A stretch of DNA of 64,000 bases from Thermohalobaculum sp039026375. Lineage in GTDB: Bacteria; Pseudomonadota; Alphaproteobacteria; Rhodobacterales; Rhodobacteraceae. The notes beneath the pieces were generated by a model. It was not told where the DNA came from. It worked only from the letters and a program-made list of their open reading frames with translations, and did no database searches. The DNA lies in the NCBI GenBank assembly GCA_039026375.1, contig JBCCML010000007.1, positions 62,001 to 126,000 on the forward strand, written 5' to 3'. The position numbers and the translations under genes are program-made. Position 1 is the stretch's first letter. Each line of letters begins with the position of its first letter. Below are positions 50,358 through 58,345 of the stretch, one piece after another.

Positions 50358-51916
50358 CCGACGAAGTCCGCTACGACGACGCCCAAGACGTCGAGGCGAT
50401 CACCGGGTTCCGCCTTCCGGAAGGTGCCCCGGGGAGCGTCGACGGCATGGGGTGTCACGCCGGCGCGGGCGAGATGGAGGCGGCCGCCCGGGCCGCCGGC
50501 AAATCAGAGATTCTGGACCAGTACGCCAAGGACTATCCGCAAGGACCCCACGACAAACCGCAGTCGATGTGCCCGGCCTTTGGTAGCATGCGGGTGGGCC
50601 TTCGGATGCGCCGCGTGGGCACCGTGCTCAGCGGCTCGGCCTGCTGTGTCTACGGCCTGACCTTTGTCAGCCACTTCTACGGCGCGCGTCGCTCGGTCGG
50701 CTATGTGCCCTTCAATTCCGAGACCCTGGTCACCGGCAAGCTGTTCGAGGATATCCGCGACGCGGTCCACGATATGGCCGACCCCGAGCGCTATGATGCG
50801 ATCGTGGTGACGAACCTCTGTGTGCCCACGGCCTCCGGTGTTCCGCTGCGTCTGCTGCCGCCGGAGATCAACGGCGTGCGCATCATCGGCATCGACGTGC
50901 CGGGCTTCGGGATCCCGACGCATGCCGAAGCAAAGGACGTGCTGGCCGGCGCCATGCTGGCCTATGCCCGGCAAGAGGTCGAGGCGGGTCCCGTCCAGGC
51001 GCCGGAGCGTGCCCAGGATGACCAGCCAAGCGTGACGTTGCTGGGCGAGATGTTCCCGGCCGACCCGGTGATGATCGGCGGTATGCTGGCGCCTTTGGGC
51101 CTGGCTGCCGGGCCCGTCGTCCCCTGCCGCGAATGGCGAGAGCTTTACGCCGCCCTGAACGGCGGTGCGGTCGCCGCGATCCATCCATTCTATTCGGCGG
51201 CAATTCGGGAATTTCAGGCCGCGGGACGCCCGATCATCGGCTCGGCACCCGTCGGCCACGACGGCACAGCCGGTTGGCTGGCCGCCATTGGCGACGCCTT
51301 CGGCGTTGCTGCAGACAAAGTGGCCGCCGCCCAGAACGCCTTCCTGCCCGCCATTAAAGGCGCGCTGTCGGGCACGCGGATCAACGGCACGATCACCCTG
51401 TCGGGCTACGAAGGCTCCGAGCTTTTGGTCGCCCGCCTGCTGATCGAAAGCGGGGCAGAGGTGCCTTACGTTGGCTCGGCCTGCCATCGCACGCGGTTCT
51501 CGGACGTCGATGTCGACTGGCTTGAGGCGCATGGCTGCAAGGTTAAGTTCCGCGCCTCGCTGGAAGACGACTGCGCCGCGATGGAGGCGATCAAGCCAGA
51601 TCTGGCCGTCGGCACCACGCCCGTGGTCCAGAAGGCCAAGGAACTGGCCATCCCCGGTCTCTACTTCACCAACCTGATCTCGGCCCGGCCGCTGATGGGC
51701 CCGGCGGGCGCTGGCAGCCTGCAACAGGTGGTGAATGCCGCCATCGGCAACCGCGACCGCATGGCCAAGATGAAGTCCTTCTTTGAAGGCGTCGGCGAAG
51801 GCGACACCGCGGGGGTCTGGGAAGGCGACCCGAACCTGCAACCCGAATTCCGCGCCGCCCACCAGAAGAAACTGGACAAACAGGCGCGCGCCGCCAAAGC
51901 GGCGGAGATGATCTGA
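50354..51916 (+). CDS. bchY: Chlorophyllide a reductase subunit Y
   Basis: 520-aa NifD-like subunit forming the catalytic tetramer with BchZ. Cluster cysteine regions: DGMGCHAGAGEMEAAARAAG, PQSMCPAFGSMRVGLRMR, SGSACCVYGLTFVSHFYGAR, and VVTNLCVPTASGVPLRLLP. The C-terminal domain carries SGYEGSELLVARLL and YFTNLISARPLMGP. Translation starts at an ATG overlapping small ORF 3, with AAGGA 10 nt before it. Its stop shares one base with the bchZ start. Confidence 0.97.
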   Translation: MTDEVRYDDAQDVEAITGFRLPEGAPGSVDGMGCHAGAGEMEAAARAAGKSEILDQYAKDYPQGPHDKPQSMCPAFGSMRVGLRMRRVGTVLSGSACCVYGLTFVSHFYGARRSVGYVPFNSETLVTGKLFEDIRDAVHDMADPERYDAIVVTNLCVPTASGVPLRLLPPEINGVRIIGIDVPGFGIPTHAEAKDVLAGAMLAYARQEVEAGPVQAPERAQDDQPSVTLLGEMFPADPVMIGGMLAPLGLAAGPVVPCREWRELYAALNGGAVAAIHPFYSAAIREFQAAGRPIIGSAPVGHDGTAGWLAAIGDAFGVAADKVAAAQNAFLPAIKGALSGTRINGTITLSGYEGSELLVARLLIESGAEVPYVGSACHRTRFSDVDVDWLEAHGCKVKFRASLEDDCAAMEAIKPDLAVGTTPVVQKAKELAIPGLYFTNLISARPLMGPAGAGSLQQVVNAAIGNRDRMAKMKSFFEGVGEGDTAGVWEGDPNLQPEFRAAHQKKLDKQARAAKAAEMI

Positions 51917-53406
51917 TGCTGATCCAGGATCACGATAGGGCCGGAGGGTACTGGGGCGCGGTCTATGCGTTCTGCGCCGCCAAGGGCCTGCAAGTGGTCA
52001 TCGACGGCCCCGTCGGGTGCGAAAACCTGCCGGTCACCAGCGTGTTGCACTACACCGATGCGTTGCCACCGCATGAACTGCCCATCGTGGTGACGGGCCT
52101 TGGCGAAGAAGAGCTTGGCCGCGACGGTACCGAAGGCGCGATGAAGCGCGCCTGGAACACCATGGACCCCGCGCTGCCCGCGGTGGTGGTCACAGGCTCG
52201 ATCGCGGAAATGATCGGGGGCGGCGTCACGCCCCAGGGCACCAACATCCAGCGCTTCCTGCCGCGGACGATCGACGAAGATCAGTGGCAGTGCGCCGACC
52301 GGGCGATGACCTGGATGTTCACCGAATTCGGGATGACCAAGGGCCGGATGCCCAAGGAGAAGAAGCGCCCCGAGGATGCCAAACCCCGGGTCAACATCCT
52401 GGGCCCGATGTACGGCACCTTTAACATGCCCTCGGACCTGGCCGAGATCCGCCGATTGGTCGAAGGCATCGGCGCCGAGATCAACATGGTCATGCCACTG
52501 GGCGCGCATATCGCCGAGATGCGGGGCCTGGTGAACGCCGACGCGAACGTGGTGATGTATCGCGAGTTTGGCCGCGGGCTGGCCGAGGTGCTGGGCAAGC
52601 CTTACCTGCAGGCGCCCGTCGGCATCGAGTCCACCACCAAGTTCCTGCGCAAGCTGGGCGAGATCCTGGATCTGGATCCCGAACCCTTTATCGAGCGCGA
52701 GAAGCATTCGACCATCAAACCGGTCTGGGACCTCTGGCGCTCGGTCACGCAGGACTTCTTCGCGACCGCCTCCTTCGGCATCGTCGCCAACGAGACCTAT
52801 ACCCGTGGTATCCGCCTGTTCCTGGAGGAAGACCTGGGTCTGCCCTGCGGCTTTGCCGTGGCGCGCAAGGCGGGCGCCAAGACGGACAACGACGAGGTCC
52901 GCGATCTGGTGCACAACTCCGGCGCGCTGGTCGTCCTCGGCTCGATCAACGAGAAGATGTACCTGGCGGAAAGCGCGGGCGGCCACGGGCCGAAGCCTGC
53001 CTTCATCCCCGCCAGTTTCCCGGGCGCTGCGATCCGGCGGGCCACGGGCACGCCCTTCATGGGCTATGCCGGCGCCACCTATCTGCTGCAGGAAGTCTGT
53101 AACGGCCTTTTCGACGCGCTCTTCCACATCCTGCCGCTGGGCAGCCAGCTGGACGAGGCGGCCGCCACGCCGGCCAAGCTGAAGGGCGATCTGAGGTGGG
53201 AGGCCGAGGCGCAGACCGCCCTCGACGAGATCGTCGCCACCCACCCGGTGCTGACCCGGATCTCGGCCGCCAAGTCGCTGCGTGATGCGGCGGAGACCGC
53301 GGCCCTGGCCGAAGGCCTCAGCACCATCGATCGCACCGTCATCGAAAAACTACGCCCCGCCGGGCGCCCAATCAAAAAACGCGAACTGGAGAGGAGCTCG
53401 ACATGA
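51916..53406 (+). CDS. bchZ: Chlorophyllide a reductase subunit Z
   Basis: 496-aa NifK-like subunit. Begins MLIQDHDRAGGYWGAVYAFC; conserved DGPVGCENLPVTSVLHYTDA cluster region, VVVTGSIAEMIGGGVTPQGT, LGPMYGTFNMPSDLAEI, the FIPASFPGAAIRRATGTPFM switch, and the C-terminal LTRISAAKSLRDAAE substrate-binding stretch. The stop overlaps the pufQ ATG by 4 nt, so the puf genes are joined to the bchCXYZ message as in other Rhodobacteraceae. Confidence 0.98.
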   Translation: MLIQDHDRAGGYWGAVYAFCAAKGLQVVIDGPVGCENLPVTSVLHYTDALPPHELPIVVTGLGEEELGRDGTEGAMKRAWNTMDPALPAVVVTGSIAEMIGGGVTPQGTNIQRFLPRTIDEDQWQCADRAMTWMFTEFGMTKGRMPKEKKRPEDAKPRVNILGPMYGTFNMPSDLAEIRRLVEGIGAEINMVMPLGAHIAEMRGLVNADANVVMYREFGRGLAEVLGKPYLQAPVGIESTTKFLRKLGEILDLDPEPFIEREKHSTIKPVWDLWRSVTQDFFATASFGIVANETYTRGIRLFLEEDLGLPCGFAVARKAGAKTDNDEVRDLVHNSGALVVLGSINEKMYLAESAGGHGPKPAFIPASFPGAAIRRATGTPFMGYAGATYLLQEVCNGLFDALFHILPLGSQLDEAAATPAKLKGDLRWEAEAQTALDEIVATHPVLTRISAAKSLRDAAETAALAEGLSTIDRTVIEKLRPAGRPIKKRELERSST

Positions 53407-53624
53407 GTGATCACACCGCCAACGGCCTGCGCGCGCCGCGCAAGGGCCCGTCGATCGAGTATCGCTGCTACTTCGCGATCATCTTCATGTTCACCCTGCC
53501 TTGGGCGTTCTGCTCGTGGGCGCTGGGGCTGGCGCGCCCCGACGCCGATGACGCCAGCCGCGGCTTTGTCGGCCGCGCCTGGCACCAGGCATCCGTCATC
53601 ACGCCGCTGATCTTCAGCCAATGA
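53403..53624 (+). CDS. pufQ: Cytochrome-like/regulatory protein PufQ
   Basis: 73-aa protein with a single membrane helix (YFAIIFMFTLPWAFCSWALGL, residues 23-43). The pattern R-x-EYxxYF-I-F--(A/T)LP-AF--W and the C-terminal VITPLIFSQ match PufQ, which stimulates bacteriochlorophyll supply for complex assembly. The ATG overlaps the bchZ stop. AGGAG precedes the start. First puf gene; 120 nt with several hairpins separate it from pufB. Confidence 0.93.
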   Translation: MSDHTANGLRAPRKGPSIEYRCYFAIIFMFTLPWAFCSWALGLARPDADDASRGFVGRAWHQASVITPLIFSQ

Positions 53625-53644
53625 AGCAGCGGACCCGAAATCTA

Positions 53645-53715
53645 CCCCGTCTTCGGGCGGGGGGATCGCCGGAGGGGCATGCTGCCCCCTCGGTGCCCTA
53701 CCGGGGTAATCCCGG
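53645..53715 (+). repeat. Tandem hairpins between pufQ and pufB
   Basis: Three GC stems: CCCCG/CGGGG at 53645-53662, GGGGCA-TGC-TGCCCC at 53674-53688, and CCGGG-GTAAT-CCCGG at 53701-53715. No T-runs follow. In Rhodobacter, the pufQ-pufB segment is an mRNA processing and stability region; the same role is inferred, giving more LH1 than PufQ mRNA. Confidence 0.65.
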
Positions 53716-53744
53716 GCTCAGTCTAGCGATCCGGAGGAGAGTCT

Positions 53745-53900
53745 ATGGCTGATAACTCTGGCCTGTCTTTCACAGGTCTCACTGACGAACAGGCGCAAGA
53801 GCTGCACGCGGTGTACTTGAGTGGCCTATGGCTGTTTTCAGCCGTAGCCATCGTGGCACACCTCGCTGTCTTCATCTGGCGCCCGTGGTTCTATATGTGA
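53745..53900 (+). CDS. pufB: Light-harvesting complex 1 beta subunit
   Basis: 51 aa, start MADNSGLSFTGLTDEQAQEL after GGAGGA. One membrane helix (SGLWLFSAVAIVAHLAVFIW) with the bacteriochlorophyll-ligating His in VAHLAV and a second conserved His in ELHAVYL, closing in the RPWFYM signature. Too short to be called by usual length cut-offs. Forms the LH1 ring with PufA, 13 nt downstream. Confidence 0.97.
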   Translation: MADNSGLSFTGLTDEQAQELHAVYLSGLWLFSAVAIVAHLAVFIWRPWFYM

Positions 53901-53913
53901 GGGGAAGAGAAGC

Positions 53914-54081
53914 ATGAGCAAGTTCTACAAGATCTGGCTGATCTTCGACCCGCGCCGCGTTTTCGTGGCTCAGGGCGTGTTCCTCTTTCTGCTGGCAGCG
54001 ATGATCCATCTCGTCCTGCTCAGCTCGGACCACTACAACTGGTTCTCGATCGCCGAGGCGGCTGCCGCTGCGGGTGAATAA
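53914..54081 (+). CDS. pufA: Light-harvesting complex 1 alpha subunit
   Basis: 55 aa, MSKFYKIWLIFDPRRVFVAQ with the N-terminal IWL-DPRR-F motif of LH1 alpha, membrane helix GVFLFLLAAMIHLVLLSS with the ligand His in AAMIHLVLL, then YNWF near the C-terminus. GGGGAAG precedes the ATG. In nearly all purple bacteria pufL begins shortly after; here the operon ends. The coding region itself appears intact. Confidence 0.97.
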   Translation: MSKFYKIWLIFDPRRVFVAQGVFLFLLAAMIHLVLLSSDHYNWFSIAEAAAAAGE

Positions 54082-54128
54082 CCCACGCGGTCTTTCTCCT
54101 CTGTGATCTGACCCAGTCGTCAGAACCA

Positions 54129-54168
54129 GCTACGGGCGGCGCGCCCTTTGCAGCGCATCGCCCGTAGC
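54129..54168 (+). terminator. Long hairpin downstream of pufA, possible operon end
   Basis: GCTACGGGCG ... CGCCCGTAGC, a perfect 10-bp stem with an inner GCGC/GCGC pair, 48 nt after the pufA stop. No T-run follows, so a stability element or factor-dependent end is as likely as an intrinsic terminator. Confidence 0.5.
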
Positions 54169-54390
54169 AACCGAGATTAGAACGCCGGCGAGGCGTGCGG
54201 ACCTTCGGGAGAGCATATCGCAGGTGTTCAAGAGATCGCCCAAGCGGCGAGGCAGGTGCCTTGTCTGTTTGGGCCGCGGAACGGCTGCGGGTCTGGCGTT
54301 GGGCCCGCAGCCTCCCCGGGGTCGGGCCCCTCCGCCCGGCCTCACCTGGGCGTCGCGCTGGCTTGCCGCGCGACGTCCTTTTTCAACATA

Positions 54391-54413
54391 GCCCGATTTC
54401 GGGCGATTTCGCC
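54391..54413. repeat. Overlapping palindromes near the flotillin 3' end
   Basis: GCCCGA-TT-TCGGGC (54391-54404) overlaps GGCGA-TT-TCGCC (54402-54413); only one of the two stems can form at a time. They lie 33-55 nt past the minus-strand flotillin stop and may end that transcript. Confidence 0.5.
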
Positions 54414-54446
54414 ATGTTTATTGGCGAAGGCGATTTCGGCTGCGCT

Positions 54447-56168
54447 TTAAGCGGCCGCATTGTCCTCCAGCTTCTTCGGCTTTTTGCCGCCGTCACCGGC
54501 CTTTTCCTCAACGCTTTCAGCATGTTCGTCGGTGCTGATTGAGGTGTCGGTCGAGGCGCTGGCCGTCAGGCCGTCCAGCCCATCGCCCAGGCTGACGCCA
54601 AGCTCTTCACCGATCTTGCGCATGGCCGGCAACTGCACCGCCATCCCCAAAATCGAATCAAGCGCCTGGTTGACCACCGGCTTACCACCACCGTCGCTGG
54701 TGCCATTTGCGCCGGTTGCACCGCCCAGTCCCGACATCTGATGGATGCGGATGCTGTCGATCTTTTCGGCCGGTTTGACCAGCTCGGCGGCCAGTTTCGG
54801 CATGGTCTCCAGCCGGGCGATCTCGACCTTCATGTTAATGATCTGCTGGTCCAGCGCGTTCTCGGCAGCGACGATGGCGCGCTGACCTTCGGCCTCGGCC
54901 AGCAGGTCTTTCTTCTTGGCCTCCGCCCGGATCGAGATGGCGTCCGCTTCGGCCTGAGCCTCCTCGCGGCGGGCTTCAGCCCGGTCGGCGGCGGCCTCCT
55001 TCTCGGCTTCAGCGGCCAGGCGCACGCGGGTTGCCGCGCGCTCGGCTTCACGCTGCGCTTCGATCAGGGCGACCTGCTTGGTCCGCTCTGCCATGGCGAC
55101 GTCACGGGCGGTGACGATCGACTCGGTCGCCTTGGTCGCCTCGGCCCGCGCGGCATCTGCGGATGCTCGGGCGCGGCTCTCCTCCTCGGACTTCTGCGCG
55201 ATGATGATCTGACGCTCCTGATCGGCCACCTCGATCTCGCGCTCCTTCGAAATCTCGGCCGCGCGGATGGTCTGCTCGCGCGCAATATCGGCCGCGCGGA
55301 TCTGGCGCTCCTTCACGATCCGTGCCTCTTCGGCGGTGCGCTCCGCGTCTGCTTGGCGGGAGGCGATCTCGGCCTCCTGCGCGGCGCGGCGGGTCTCGAT
55401 GTCCTGTTGTTGCAGGATGCGCGCCTCTTCCTCCTCGCGGGCAATCTCCAGCTTGCGCTTTTCGGCCAGCATCGAGGCTTGGGCCACAGCAACTTCGGCC
55501 TCGGCGTCGATCTCGGCGCGCTCTTTCTTCGAGGTCGCGATCACCTCGGCCAGTTTGCGCATACCGACCGCGTTAAAGGCGTTGTTCTCGTCCAGCGCCT
55601 CGAACGGCGTCTGGTCCAGCGCGGTCAACGAGACCGACTCCAGCTCCAGACCGTTCTTCAACAGGTCTTCGGTGACGGCGTTCTGCACCTCTTGGACAAA
55701 GTCGGCCCGGTTTTCGTGCAGCTCGTCCATTGTCATCTGAGCGGCCACGGCGCGCAGGCCATCGACCAGCTTGCCTTCGATCATGTCGCGCAGCTGTTCG
55801 ACGTTGAACGTACGGTCGCCCAGCGTCTGAGCGGCCCGGGCCACGCCGTCCGCCGTCGCGTTCACGCTGACGTAGAACTCGACGCCCACGTCGACCCGCA
55901 TGCGATCTTTGGTGATCAGCGCGCCTTCCGCAGATCGCTGCACCTCAAGGCGCAGGGTCTTCATGTTCACATAAGAGATCTCGTGCAGCAGCGGGATCGT
56001 GATGGTCCCACCGTCCATGATCACCTTTTTGCCGCCAGCACCGGTCTTGACCAAGCTGATCTCTCGCGTGGCACGGCGGTAGAGTCGCGCCAGCACCATC
56101 CCGATCAACACGATCAGGACCAGAACGGCGACGACGGGGATCAAAATCGCTGTCATGGAATCCATCAT
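54447..56168 (-). CDS. Flotillin-family protein (YqiK-like SPFH)
   Basis: 573-aa membrane-associated protein. One N-terminal membrane helix (ILIPVVAVLVLIVLIGMVLA), SPFH/Band 7 domain to about residue 210 (VVIMDGGTITIPLL-like GGKKVIMDGGTITIPLLH), then a long alanine/glutamate coiled coil rich in RAAEI, REAERAATR and EKEAAADRAEARREEAQAE repeats, ending in an acidic/Lys tail. SPFH proteins scaffold membrane microdomains. GAGGAG precedes the ATG and the start overlaps the NfeD-type gene, the standard partner. No link to photosynthesis is shown; it simply marks the edge of the cluster. Confidence 0.93.
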   Translation of the reverse strand: MMDSMTAILIPVVAVLVLIVLIGMVLARLYRRATREISLVKTGAGGKKVIMDGGTITIPLLHEISYVNMKTLRLEVQRSAEGALITKDRMRVDVGVEFYVSVNATADGVARAAQTLGDRTFNVEQLRDMIEGKLVDGLRAVAAQMTMDELHENRADFVQEVQNAVTEDLLKNGLELESVSLTALDQTPFEALDENNAFNAVGMRKLAEVIATSKKERAEIDAEAEVAVAQASMLAEKRKLEIAREEEEARILQQQDIETRRAAQEAEIASRQADAERTAEEARIVKERQIRAADIAREQTIRAAEISKEREIEVADQERQIIIAQKSEEESRARASADAARAEATKATESIVTARDVAMAERTKQVALIEAQREAERAATRVRLAAEAEKEAAADRAEARREEAQAEADAISIRAEAKKKDLLAEAEGQRAIVAAENALDQQIINMKVEIARLETMPKLAAELVKPAEKIDSIRIHQMSGLGGATGANGTSDGGGKPVVNQALDSILGMAVQLPAMRKIGEELGVSLGDGLDGLTASASTDTSISTDEHAESVEEKAGDGGKKPKKLEDNAAA

Positions 56169-56902
56169 ATCATCTCCTCTTTTGTGTTTGTCTCAGTCAG
56201 GGCAATGGCGAACAGGATGGGCCCACGGCCTTCGCGGATCATCACCTCGGTCCGCGCGGGCAGGGTGGCATCGTCGTCCACCGGTTCGACCCGCACGTAG
56301 TGCCAGTTGCCAAAGCCGTCGCGCACGCGGGCCTGGGCCGGTTTGCCCCGGCGCGCGGTCCCCTGGACGATCACGCCCATGCGCCCCCCTAACGAGCGGC
56401 GCCTGATCGCCGAGGTTTCGGTCTTGGGCACCAGTCGGCCCAGCATGCTCGCAAAGCGCGCGCCGATGTGGACGCTGGGGATCAGCGCGATCAGCGCGGC
56501 GATGGGCCATGTCAGGGTGGTGCCGATTGTGGCGGTTGCGGCCACTTGGATGCCGTAGCCGACCAGGCCAAAGGCGGTCAGCAGGCCGGACAGCCAGATG
56601 ATGAACGGCACTTTGCCAAAGCCCAGCCAGGCCAGAAAGCCGCCCCCGCCCACGCTGGGGCCGTCCGCGTCAACCGCATCGATGTCTGCATCGGCAGCAA
56701 TGTCTGCATCGGGCGCATCAAATTCGGGCCCATCAAATTCGGGCCCGTCGAACTCTGGCCCATCCACATCGCCGCCATCGCCCATCAGCGAGCCGCCGAT
56801 CATCATCATCAAAAGCTCAAGCACCAGGAATCCCGCCACCAGCATCAGCGCGCCGGTGAATGGCATCATCCCGGGGTCAAGCAGCAGAGTTAGTGTCTCC
56901 AA
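56165..56902 (-). CDS. NfeD/YqiJ-type membrane protein with OB-fold tail
   Basis: 245 aa: N-terminal membrane helix (LMLVAGFLVLELLMMMIGG), a short tandem repeat of the unit GPEFD (residues about 49-62) in an Asp-rich loop, two to three further helices (about 95-150), and a C-terminal OB-like domain (GRMGVIVQGTARRGKPAQAR, WHYVRVEPVDD). This matches YqiJ, the usual partner of flotillin-type YqiK; the 4-nt overlap with the flotillin gene fits. NfeD partners are thought to assemble or stabilise SPFH complexes. Confidence 0.85.
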   Translation of the reverse strand: METLTLLLDPGMMPFTGALMLVAGFLVLELLMMMIGGSLMGDGGDVDGPEFDGPEFDGPEFDAPDADIAADADIDAVDADGPSVGGGGFLAWLGFGKVPFIIWLSGLLTAFGLVGYGIQVAATATIGTTLTWPIAALIALIPSVHIGARFASMLGRLVPKTETSAIRRRSLGGRMGVIVQGTARRGKPAQARVRDGFGNWHYVRVEPVDDDATLPARTEVMIREGRGPILFAIALTETNTKEEMI

Positions 56903-57001
56903 ACGTCCCCTCCTGTCAACCTGCAGTCACATCTTGCAGATATCATTATTATACGTCATATAAGTACCGCATGCGAAGAATATAAGACGGATACAGCGAA
57001 A

Positions 57002-57247
57002 ATGCTCTTTAGACAGCAGATTTCGGCCGCACGTGGCCTGTTGGGCTGGTCGAAATCAGATCTGGCGGCGCGCGCAGGCGTCTCCGAGCGAACCGTTGCC
57101 CGATTCGAATCAGGAGAGGGTGACATCACCGTCGGCCGTCTGGAACGGCTGGAGCTGTGCCTGGTGTCGGAGGGGGTCGAGTTTGTCGACGGCGGCGTGG
57201 TGCTGGACCGTCTGCGGCGCGCGCACCGGGTGGCGCGCGGGATCTAG
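57002..57247 (+). CDS. Small XRE-family HTH regulator
   Basis: 81 aa consisting almost wholly of a Cro/CI-type HTH: QISAARGLLGWSKSDLAARA, recognition helix VSERTVARFESG. The C-terminal 30 residues (LCLVSEGVEFVDGGVVLDRL) form a strand-helix extension typical of stand-alone XRE regulators in Rhodobacteraceae. An AT-rich 99-bp upstream stretch contains TTATACGTCATATAAG-like sequence that may hold its promoter and operator. Target unknown. Confidence 0.85.
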   Translation: MLFRQQISAARGLLGWSKSDLAARAGVSERTVARFESGEGDITVGRLERLELCLVSEGVEFVDGGVVLDRLRRAHRVARGI

Positions 57248-57287
57248 CCGGGCAGGCGCATGCCCGGGGTGGCGGGGCGGCTGCCCG

Positions 57288-57821
57288 TCAGGAGATGCAG
57301 GCCTGCAGCGGCACCGCGGCGGCCGCATCCACGCCGAAGGTCCCGCTGATCGTCTGACCACCGGGCACGGTGGCGTTGACCCGTGCGCCGGCAATCTCGC
57401 TACCCGCGACCATGGTCTGGCCCATCGGGCCGTCGATCAGCGTGTCGTCGATGTCGATGGTGAAGACCACGCGGCCGCCCGGCGCCAGCCCCGGCAGGTC
57501 CAGGCTGAGGCGCGTGTCGCCGTCGCTGACCTCGGCCACGCCGTCCACATCGCCCGACACCAGTTCGAACGGCTGATAGACGCTGACACCTGCGCCCGAG
57601 GCCGTGGGGTCAAAGATCAGCCCGGCGGAGGATGCCGAGAGGTCAATCTCGACCGACACAGGCCCCATTCCGCAACCCGAGGTGTTGATGATCTGGAAGA
57701 TGTCCTTGGGCGCGCTTTCCTGGAAGGTGACGCGGATTTCGGCAGTGGCGGGCGCAGTTGCCATGGCCACAGCCAGGGCCGCCGACGCGGCCAAAAGCGA
57801 TGTCTTGGTCATAGTCGGCAT
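57288..57821 (-). CDS. Secreted protein of unknown function
   Basis: About 177 aa with a clear signal peptide (MTKTSLLAASAALAVAMA, cut after TAEA-like ATA), then a beta-rich mature part: IFQIINTSGCGMGPVSVEI, LAPGGRVVFTIDIDDTLI, and a C-terminal Cys near the end that may pair with the earlier Cys. The aggregation (repeated short beta motifs, Gly/Asp turns) suggests a small periplasmic or surface beta-sandwich. Start is ambiguous between ATGs at 57821 and 57812; neither has a good ribosome site. Family not recognised. Confidence 0.65.
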   Translation of the reverse strand: MPTMTKTSLLAASAALAVAMATAPATAEIRVTFQESAPKDIFQIINTSGCGMGPVSVEIDLSASSAGLIFDPTASGAGVSVYQPFELVSGDVDGVAEVSDGDTRLSLDLPGLAPGGRVVFTIDIDDTLIDGPMGQTMVAGSEIAGARVNATVPGGQTISGTFGVDAAAAVPLQACIS

Positions 57822-57885
57822 TTAGCGCATGGCGCGGCCCTGTCGACCGGCGGCGTTTCTTTAGATAGCGCCCGTCGGCCTGTCC

Positions 57886-58290
57886 TTAGGGTAGGCCCAG
57901 CGCGTCCGCTTCGGCCACGTCAAAGTCGATGTGCAGGTGGTTGCCGTCCGGATCCCACAGGTTGACCTGCACGATCGGGAAACCGGGCACACGATTGACG
58001 CCCGCCCGCTCGCCCGCGTCCTTGGCCCGCGCCAGCAGCGTCCCAAGACCGGAGGCCGAGAAGGCAAAGTGCTCCAGATGCAGATCCTTCTGCGGGTCCG
58101 TTGGCGTCGGCTCGACCCCGATCAGGTGGATGAACGGCGCATCCCCCACATAAAGCCACGCCCCGGGAAACGGGAAATCAGGCCGCGGGCCCGCGTGCAT
58201 TTCCAGCATGCTGGTGTACCAGGCGACCATGCCCTGCAGATTGCCGGTGCGGATGTTCACATGGTCCAGTCGGCCGAGTGTCAGGGTCAC
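57886..58290 (-). CDS. VOC-family (glyoxalase/dioxygenase fold) protein
   Basis: 134 aa with a GTG start after AAGGATAAG. Two beta-alpha-beta-beta-beta units are visible: RLDHVNIRTGNLQGMVAWYT ... FIHLIG and HLEHFAFSASGLGTLL ... VQVNLWDPDGNHLHIDF. The first metal His (DHVN), the HLEHFAF His and the late Glu/Asp position (LHIDF) fit the metal-binding pattern, with an Asp in the last place. Substrate unknown. Confidence 0.85.
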   Translation of the reverse strand: MTLTLGRLDHVNIRTGNLQGMVAWYTSMLEMHAGPRPDFPFPGAWLYVGDAPFIHLIGVEPTPTDPQKDLHLEHFAFSASGLGTLLARAKDAGERAGVNRVPGFPIVQVNLWDPDGNHLHIDFDVAEADALGLP

Positions 58291-58345
58291 GGGCTTATCC
58301 TTCGGTGGGTCTTCGTCACTGTGTCACCACAGCCTATCCGCGCGC

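Larger units (their letters stand above)
54082..54446. other. Gene-free 365-bp junction after pufA; no pufL/pufM
   Basis: No convincing gene in either direction: short frames here have no ribosome site or family match. It holds one long hairpin near the pufA end, a C/G-rich middle (CCCCGGGGTCGGGCCCC at about 54314-54330), and tandem GCCCGATTTCGGGC-type palindromes before the flotillin stop. I see no remnant of pufL coding sequence. This is the junction between photosynthesis genes and housekeeping genes. Confidence 0.75.

Noticed and set aside
50504..51862. 452-codon antisense frame over bchY
   Set aside because: Shadow of the bchY codon bias; no domain, no start signal.
51661..53244. 527-codon antisense frame over bchZ
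   Set aside because: Lies wholly opposite a fully conserved gene; such long antisense frames are common in GC-rich DNA and this one shows no family features or ribosome site.
54130..54345. 71-codon minus frame in the pufA-flotillin gap
   Set aside because: Arg/Pro-rich product, no ribosome site; most likely non-coding DNA across a hairpin.
54741..56300. 519-codon plus-strand frame over flotillin
   Set aside because: Shadow of the alanine/glutamate-rich coiled coil; low-complexity Leu/Gly/Asp pattern and no ribosome site.
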